Source of the DNA: Poriferisodalis sp965203655
GTDB taxonomy: Bacteria; Actinomycetota; Acidimicrobiia; Acidimicrobiales; Poriferisodalaceae
Length of the DNA: 64,000 nt
Reading direction: 5' to 3'
NCBI RefSeq assembly: GCF_965203655.1
Contig: NZ_CBDBDD010000001.1
Span: 33,512 to 97,511, forward strand
Shown: positions 59,564-64,000 of the stretch, piece after piece
Position numbering within the stretch: position 1 is the stretch's first letter
Layout: every line of letters begins with the position of its first letter
Notes under the pieces: model-generated
What the model was told of the DNA's origin: nothing
The model's input: the letters and a program-made list of their open reading frames with translations, nothing else
Databases searched by the model: none
Translations under genes and position numbers: made by a program

Positions 59564-60769
59564 ATGGACGGCCCCAGCGAGTCACGCCACGAGCAGGGCC
59601 GCGCAGCCGAGCGACACCGGTGCGAGCGCTGGTTCGTTCGCCAAGGACTGCCGCAGCTGATCCACGACTACTCCGCAACCACCGACGTGCTCACCCGCGC
59701 CGCGCCGTTCTTGGCGTTCGTGGTGTTCATTGAGTTTTTCTTGGTATTCGGCGACCGATGGACGGGCTGGGCCCAGGCGGGCATCTTCGTGGTGGGCCTA
59801 GCGGCAATGGCAGGCGCCATGGCACTCGTGAACCGCATCCGGGGCCGGCGTCTGTGGCAGTTGCCCGAGCGGTTCGGTCCGTGGGAGGTGCTGGCCTATC
59901 TCGGGCTCGGTGCCGTGTTTGCCGGCCTGGGATCGTCCAACGCGGTCATCGTCGATGCGGCCTTCACCTTGGGCCTGAATGTGGTGCTGCTCGGCGGCGC
60001 GTATGTGGTGACCAGCTGGGGCCTGGTGCCGATGGTGCGTTGGTCGGTGGGTCAGTTGTGGCGTCAGGTGGGTCAAATGACGACGCTTCTGGCCAAGTCG
60101 CTCCCGCTCTTGCTGGTGTTCTCGGCGTTCATCTTTCTCAATGCCGAGATGTGGCAGGTGGCTCACGATTTCACATTGCCGTTCTTCGCCATGGTGGCCG
60201 GCCTGCTCATCGCCGTCGGGGCGCTGTTCCTCGGCGTCTCTGTGCGGCGCCTTGCCGTGGACCTGGCTCGCTTTGCCTCCTGGGTCGACGTGCGCTCTCG
60301 CTGCGCCGACACGCCGGTGGCCCACTTGGTGCCAGCCGACGATGCGCCCCCGCCAGATGCGCCGCCGCTGGGTCGCCGGGCCCGGTCCAATGTCGGCTTG
60401 CTGCTGTTCGTGGCTCAGAGCATCCAGACCGTGCTCGTGGCGGGGATCGTCACCGGCTTCTACGTGCTGTTCGGCATGTTCACCGTTCGCGAGAGCACGT
60501 TGATGCAGTGGACCACGCTGAGCCAGCTCACCTGGGCAGAGTCGTGGGCGGTGCGTGTGCCGCTGTGGGGCGAGGAACTGCTGTTCAGCCGCCAGCTGGT
60601 GCTGGTAGCAGCCTTCATCGGGCTGTTCTCCGGCCTGCAGTTCGCCGTGTCGGTCATGCACGATGCCAGCTACCGCGCGGACTTTGCCGAGGACATGACC
60701 GAGGAGCTGCGCGAGGCACTGGCCGTGCGAGCCGTCTACCACCGAACCCTGGTCACCGAATCGCCCTGA
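59564..60769 (+). CDS. multi-pass membrane protein of unknown function
   Basis: 401 codons. I do not recognise it. After a charged N-terminus of about 60 residues, helices occur at about residues 45-70 (FLAFVVFIEFFLVFG), 75-90 (AGIFVVGLAAMAGAMAL), 110-150, 185-205 (LPLLLVFSAFIFLNAEMW), 215-235 (MVAGLLIAVGALFLGVSV), 290-320 (VAQSIQTVLVAGIVTGFYVLFGMF) and 355-375. A loop (240-285) is Pro-rich. Its C-terminus contains a recognisable-looking HDASYRADFAEDMTEELREALAVR. Convergent with the amidohydrolase gene across the tandem hairpins. Confidence 0.7.
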   Translation: MDGPSESRHEQGRAAERHRCERWFVRQGLPQLIHDYSATTDVLTRAAPFLAFVVFIEFFLVFGDRWTGWAQAGIFVVGLAAMAGAMALVNRIRGRRLWQLPERFGPWEVLAYLGLGAVFAGLGSSNAVIVDAAFTLGLNVVLLGGAYVVTSWGLVPMVRWSVGQLWRQVGQMTTLLAKSLPLLLVFSAFIFLNAEMWQVAHDFTLPFFAMVAGLLIAVGALFLGVSVRRLAVDLARFASWVDVRSRCADTPVAHLVPADDAPPPDAPPLGRRARSNVGLLLFVAQSIQTVLVAGIVTGFYVLFGMFTVRESTLMQWTTLSQLTWAESWAVRVPLWGEELLFSRQLVLVAAFIGLFSGLQFAVSVMHDASYRADFAEDMTEELREALAVRAVYHRTLVTESP

Positions 60770-60781
60770 GACGCTGGCGGT

Positions 60782-60866
60782 ATGGGGCTACGAGAGCCCC
60801 ATGCTGTGCCCGACGTTCATGGGGCTACGAGAGCCCCATGCTGTGCCCGACGTTCATGGGGCTACG
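60782..60866. repeat. 37-bp tandem hairpin repeat (2 copies plus partial), likely bidirectional terminator
   Basis: Two identical 37-base units begin at 60782 and 60819 and a third, partial, at 60856. Each complete unit contains ATGGGGCT-ACGAG-AGCCCCAT, a perfect 8-bp stem with a 5-base loop. The partial third copy is the last codons of the amidohydrolase gene (its TAG stop at 60862). The array lies between converging genes, so it probably arose by duplication of the hairpin at a gene end. Confidence 0.7.
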
Positions 60867-62013
60867 TCAGGCCCATGAAGCGGCGGGCGTTGGTGTAGAC
60901 GACCTCGTCGCGCAGGGCGCTCACCTCGTCGTCGAAGCCGTCGAAGGTTTCGTTGAGCTCGGCGAGCGCGCCGGGGAAGGTGCAGTCGTAGTGGGGGTAG
61001 TCGGATCCCCACACCACGGTGTGCGCCAGGCCCATCGCGGCGACCTGCTCGAAGGCCTCGCCCTCGCCGGCTTCCATGGTCACGAAGCACTGCTCGGAGA
61101 AGATCTCGGTGGGGTCGCGCTTGAGCCGCGGCACGAGGTGGCCCATGGCCTCCTTGTGCTCGTCGAGGCGATCCAGCCAGTACGGCAGCCAGCCCAGGCC
61201 CGACTCGAAGAAGCCCACCCGCAGCATCGGGTGATCATCGAGCACGCCCGAGGACACCATCTCCATCACCGACGCCATCTGCTCGAACGGGTGGCAGACC
61301 ATATGGACGTAGAACTGGTTCTCGTAGCGAGTCTTGGCGAAGCTCGGCATGCCAGAGCCGAAGCTGCCGTGGATGCCGACGGTGAGGTCGTGGTGCTCGG
61401 CGGCTGACCACACGCGGTTCATCTCGTCGGAGAACAGCTCAAGCCCTTGATACCGCTCGGGGCGGAAGGTGATGCCGGTCAGACCGGCGTTGGCGACCTC
61501 TTCGATCACGGCCACTGCCCCGTCGACTGACTGCAGCGGGCACACGCCCATGCCGAACAGCCGGTTCGGATCCTCCGAGCAGAAGTCGGTCATCCAGCGG
61601 TTGTAGGCACGGGCATTCTCAACGGCGATGTCGGGGTCGTTGATGTCACCCGAGATCAGCATGAGCGACGGGAACATCAGCGCCGCGTCGAGGCCCTCGT
61701 CGTCCATCACCGACAAGCGAGCGGCCGGGTCGTAGCTGCCGGGCACGATGTCGTCCCAGGTGACATCAGTACCGTATGCGTCCGGGATGCAGGCCGGCGC
61801 GATGCCGTTGCGCAGCCTCTTGCCCTCGACGAACATGGCATCGCTGCCGTCGTCCATGATCCGGCACTGCGCGATCAGATCCCGGTATTTGGGATCGGCG
61901 TACTCCTCCCACACCGACGTCGGCTCGGCGATATGCGCGTCCGCGTCGTACACCGGCACCTTGCCGTTGGCTGCCAGCGGCCCCAGGCTCTTGCGTTCCT
62001 CAGTCATGGCCAT
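60862..62013 (-). CDS. amidohydrolase 2 family TIM-barrel hydrolase (paralogue)
   Basis: 383 codons from the ATG at 62013, with GGGGAGG 7 bases upstream. Metal ligands: YDADAHIAEP (DxH), VGIHGSFG (His), and WGSDYPHYDCTFPG (Asp) near residue 325. Large runs are shared with the gene at 30707 in pattern (AYNRW, SVWEEYADPKYRD against TYVDYIDPKWRD). The family includes ACMSD-like decarboxylases. Its C-terminal codons FMGLT and stop form the half of the neighbouring hairpin repeat. Confidence 0.86.
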   Translation of the reverse strand: MAMTEERKSLGPLAANGKVPVYDADAHIAEPTSVWEEYADPKYRDLIAQCRIMDDGSDAMFVEGKRLRNGIAPACIPDAYGTDVTWDDIVPGSYDPAARLSVMDDEGLDAALMFPSLMLISGDINDPDIAVENARAYNRWMTDFCSEDPNRLFGMGVCPLQSVDGAVAVIEEVANAGLTGITFRPERYQGLELFSDEMNRVWSAAEHHDLTVGIHGSFGSGMPSFAKTRYENQFYVHMVCHPFEQMASVMEMVSSGVLDDHPMLRVGFFESGLGWLPYWLDRLDEHKEAMGHLVPRLKRDPTEIFSEQCFVTMEAGEGEAFEQVAAMGLAHTVVWGSDYPHYDCTFPGALAELNETFDGFDDEVSALRDEVVYTNARRFMGLT

Positions 62014-62112
62014 GTCACGGCCTCCCCATTGCCCCATGCGACGCGCCCATTCTGCCCCACCCCCGCAAGCGGTGCAGGCGGATGGCAGCGGGGCACGGTG
62101 AGCCGGAGAAGC

Positions 62113-62895
62113 TCAGTCGGCGTAGAGGACCCGTAGACCCCGGCTCACGGCCGGGCCGACCACGGTGTTGTGGTTCTCGCGTGGGAAGACGTGCCAGGTC
62201 GAGTCGATGTTGCGGTAGCCGCGGGCCGAGAACTGGTCCCAGAACTTGGCCTGGGGCGAGTATTCGTCGGTCTCGTGCTCCCCCATCGACATGAAGACCT
62301 TCACGGCGGGATCGCCGCCCGCGGCGTGGTGCTCTTCCTCGAGACGGAACATGACCTCGTAGTCCCACCACACCGACGGGCTGGCCAGCAGGTAGCGGGC
62401 GAACATGTCAGGTGCGTTGAACAGCACGTGCAGGCCGAACAGCGCCGTGAACGAATGGCCGACGTAGGTGGGCTCGCCGACGTGATACCGGTCGTACAGC
62501 AGCGGCATGACATCACTGGCGAGCCACTGGCGGAATGGCTCTGCCTGACCGGTCTCAGCGGCAGGCGCCCGGATACCCGTCATCGGCGGGGCCTCGGCCG
62601 GCGTCACCGTGTAGTCGATGGCCCGCAGATCGAGCATCTCGCGCATGTCGGGCGTGTCGTGCGCGATGCCCGCCACCACGCAGCGGGGCGTCTCCCGCGA
62701 CATCGACAGGATGCGGGTGGTGTCCACCGCGGTGCCGAACGTCCACGGCGCGTCACAGCAGACGACGAGCGGGTATGGGTTGGTGGCGTCGGGCCGGTAG
62801 CCCATCGGCAATGCCACCCACACCTGGTAGCTGCGGTCGGCATCGTCCCGGTGCAGGATGTGCGTCTCGATGGGCCACGCAGCCTGATCGTTCAC
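62113..62895 (-). CDS. alpha/beta hydrolase, putative esterase (IroE/COG2819-like)
   Basis: 260 codons from the GTG at 62895. THILHRDDADRSYQVWVALPMGYRPDATNPYPLVVCCDA is the typical strand pair of enterochelin-esterase-like hydrolases, and the nucleophile elbow is YVGHSFTALFGLHVL (Ser in GHSFT). SMGEHETDEYSPQ and FPRENHNTVVG give the probable Asp/His. It hydrolyses an ester in the cytoplasm or outside; no signal peptide is seen. It lies 23 bases from the O-methyltransferase on the same strand. Confidence 0.84.
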   Translation of the reverse strand: MNDQAAWPIETHILHRDDADRSYQVWVALPMGYRPDATNPYPLVVCCDAPWTFGTAVDTTRILSMSRETPRCVVAGIAHDTPDMREMLDLRAIDYTVTPAEAPPMTGIRAPAAETGQAEPFRQWLASDVMPLLYDRYHVGEPTYVGHSFTALFGLHVLFNAPDMFARYLLASPSVWWDYEVMFRLEEEHHAAGGDPAVKVFMSMGEHETDEYSPQAKFWDQFSARGYRNIDSTWHVFPRENHNTVVGPAVSRGLRVLYAD

Positions 62896-62918
62896 GGCCG
62901 GGATGCTATTGCGGAGGG

Positions 62919-63578
62919 TTATGGCTTGGGGCTGATCATCGTCAGGCCGTCGCCGATGGGCAGCAGCACGGTGCGCGTGCGCTCATCGGCGGCCACGTGT
63001 TCGTTGAACGCACGCATCGCCTCGGTGGCCTCGTCGTCGTTGGCGGCATCGGCGACCGTGCCGCCCCGCAGCACGTTGTCGACCAAGATCACCCCTCTAG
63101 GCGAGAGCCGGCCGACGATCTCGTCGTAGTAGGCGGGATAGCTGGATTTGTCGGCGTCGATGAACGCCAGGTCGATCTGGGGTTCAGGCGGCAGCGCGCG
63201 CAGCGTGTCGAGTGCCGATCCGATGCGGAGCTCGATGCGATCAGCCACACCAGCACGCTCCCAGTACCGGCGGGCAATCGACGTCCATTCCTCTGACACA
63301 TCGCAGCAGATGAGCTGTGCACCCGGTTCCAAGGCGCTGGCGACGCACAACGCCGAATACCCGGTGAAGGTGCCCACCTCGACGGCGAGCCGGGGGCGAA
63401 GGGCTGTCGCCAGCACCGTCATGAACGCGCCCTGCAGCGGGCCGATCTGCATGCCGGCCACCCGCCCGAGCGACGCCGTCTCGGCGATCAGCTCACGCTG
63501 CACCTCGGTGGGCTGCAGCGAATGCGCCGCCGCATAGAGCGCAGCGCTCTCCTCCACAAATGCCGAGTCCCGCGACAC
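62919..63578 (-). CDS. O-methyltransferase, family 3 (SAM-dependent)
   Basis: 219 codons from the GTG at 63578. LAVEVGTFTGYSALCVASAL is motif I for SAM binding, ICCDVSEEWTSIARRYWERAGV motif II, DLAFIDADKSSYPAYYDEIVGRLSPRGVILVDNVLRGGTVAD the metal-binding segment with DADK and DNVL. It resembles CCoAOMT/catechol O-methyltransferase-like enzymes that methylate phenolic hydroxyls using divalent metal. The neighbouring esterase may share a substrate. Confidence 0.9.
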   Translation of the reverse strand: MSRDSAFVEESAALYAAAHSLQPTEVQRELIAETASLGRVAGMQIGPLQGAFMTVLATALRPRLAVEVGTFTGYSALCVASALEPGAQLICCDVSEEWTSIARRYWERAGVADRIELRIGSALDTLRALPPEPQIDLAFIDADKSSYPAYYDEIVGRLSPRGVILVDNVLRGGTVADAANDDEATEAMRAFNEHVAADERTRTVLLPIGDGLTMISPKP

Positions 63579-63703
63579 CCGGGCGAGGTTATGGCAGCGA
63601 GGTAGGCAAAGGCGGGCTCGGTCATGCAGAATTCGGCAGTTCGCGTCTGCGTGCCCGGCTGGTGGGGCGCAGGCGGGAGCGCTGCGAGCCCGCGGGAGTC
63701 ACA

Positions 63704-64000
63704 TGCCGGTACTGCGATCCCACATCGATACCTCCGCCGAGTGGTTCACCAAGAACTGCGACGACATGCGCGAGCAACTCGCCGAGCTTGACGAGCTGCA
63801 GCAGCAAGCCGCAGCCGGCGGCGGGCCGCGGGCCATGGCACGCATGCGCAGCCGCGACAAGATGCCGGTACGCGAGCGCATCGCCATGGTGCTGGACCGC
63901 GACTCGCCCTTCTACGAAATCAGCTCGCTGGCGGGCTACTGCTCGAACTACGCCGTCGGGGGCGGGCTGGTGATGGGCATCGGCGTCGTGAACGGCGTCG
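63704..64000 (+). CDS. acyl-CoA carboxylase carboxyltransferase subunit (5' part, cut by window)
   Basis: 99 codons to the window edge. MPVLRSHIDTSAEWFTKNCDDM, then DELQQQAAAGGGPRAMARMRSRDKMPVRERIAMVLDRDSPFYEIS, ending SSLAGYCSNYAVGGGLVMGIGVV, matches the N-terminus of MccB/propionyl-CoA carboxylase beta-type subunits. GGGAG lies 6 bases upstream of the ATG at 63704. It is not the same gene as at 48247, since its N-terminal pattern is of the methylcrotonyl-CoA carboxylase-like branch. Confidence 0.8.

Noticed and set aside
1..64000. CRISPR array, rRNA, tRNA or insertion sequence
   Set aside because: No regular spacer-repeat pattern, no tRNA-like cloverleaf, no transposase motif and no terminal inverted repeats were seen; a covariance-model search was not possible.

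Overview
The window is GC-rich, densely coded bacterial DNA with 58 supportable genes, two of them cut by the window ends. No gap between genes exceeds about 215 bases, and I see no rRNA, tRNA, CRISPR array or insertion sequence. The gene content points to a free-living, fatty-acid-degrading actinobacterium, possibly of the Acidimicrobiia: six flavin/F420-type luciferase-like monooxygenases, acyl-CoA dehydrogenase, CaiB/BaiF CoA-transferases, MaoC hydratase, acyl-CoA carboxylases, an SCO6745-like protein, and many starts that look leaderless (TANNNT box 6-8 bases before the start codon, no Shine-Dalgarno). The taxonomic guess is inference only.

Layout. 1-16.4 kb is mostly lipid and housekeeping metabolism: luciferase-like oxidoreductases, acyl-CoA dehydrogenase, an alkyl-DHAP-synthase-like FAD oxidase, an orphan solute-binding lipoprotein, an ABC-F ATPase, a metallophosphoesterase, SurE, an MFS exporter, an SDR, a membrane fatty-acid hydroxylase, 5-formyl-THF cyclo-ligase and Tag glycosylase. 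16.5-25.2 kb is an accessory block: a vapBC pair on the plus strand, then, reading leftwards from 25.1 kb on the minus strand, a second vapBC pair, a 1776-codon DEDDh exonuclease-DinG helicase-RecQ helicase fusion and a UvrD-like helicase, spaced closely enough to be one transcription unit. This is the best candidate for an undescribed DNA-processing or defence system.

25.3-32 kb holds an MFS transporter, a VOC protein and a selenoprotein cluster: a UGSC-family protein whose frame contains an in-frame TGA followed at the proper distance by a perfect SECIS-like hairpin, with two uncharacterised genes and an AIM24-like protein upstream, then an amidohydrolase. 32-35.2 kb holds a divergent pair (a von Willebrand A protein and a 544-residue repeat-flanked protein) and a third toxin-antitoxin pair of MazEF type.

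35.3-48 kb: HpaI aldolase, NIPSNAP protein and PaaK ligase in one operon; a luciferase-like enzyme with a small membrane protein; an aminotransferase; a lipoprotein; a nitroreductase-SRPBCC fusion overlapping gluQ; and a MacB/Lol-like ABC exporter pair. 48-64 kb: carboxyltransferase, two luciferase-like enzymes, an SCO6745-like protein, an acyl-CoA module (two CaiB/BaiF transferases overlapping a PlsC acyltransferase, divergent from a double-hotdog hydratase), a lipoprotein M1 peptidase, dienelactone hydrolase, a membrane protein, a 37-bp tandem hairpin repeat, a second amidohydrolase, an esterase, an O-methyltransferase and the start of another acyl-CoA carboxylase. The metabolic genes fit uptake and beta-oxidation-like breakdown of unusual acyl or cyclic compounds, but no complete named pathway can be assigned.
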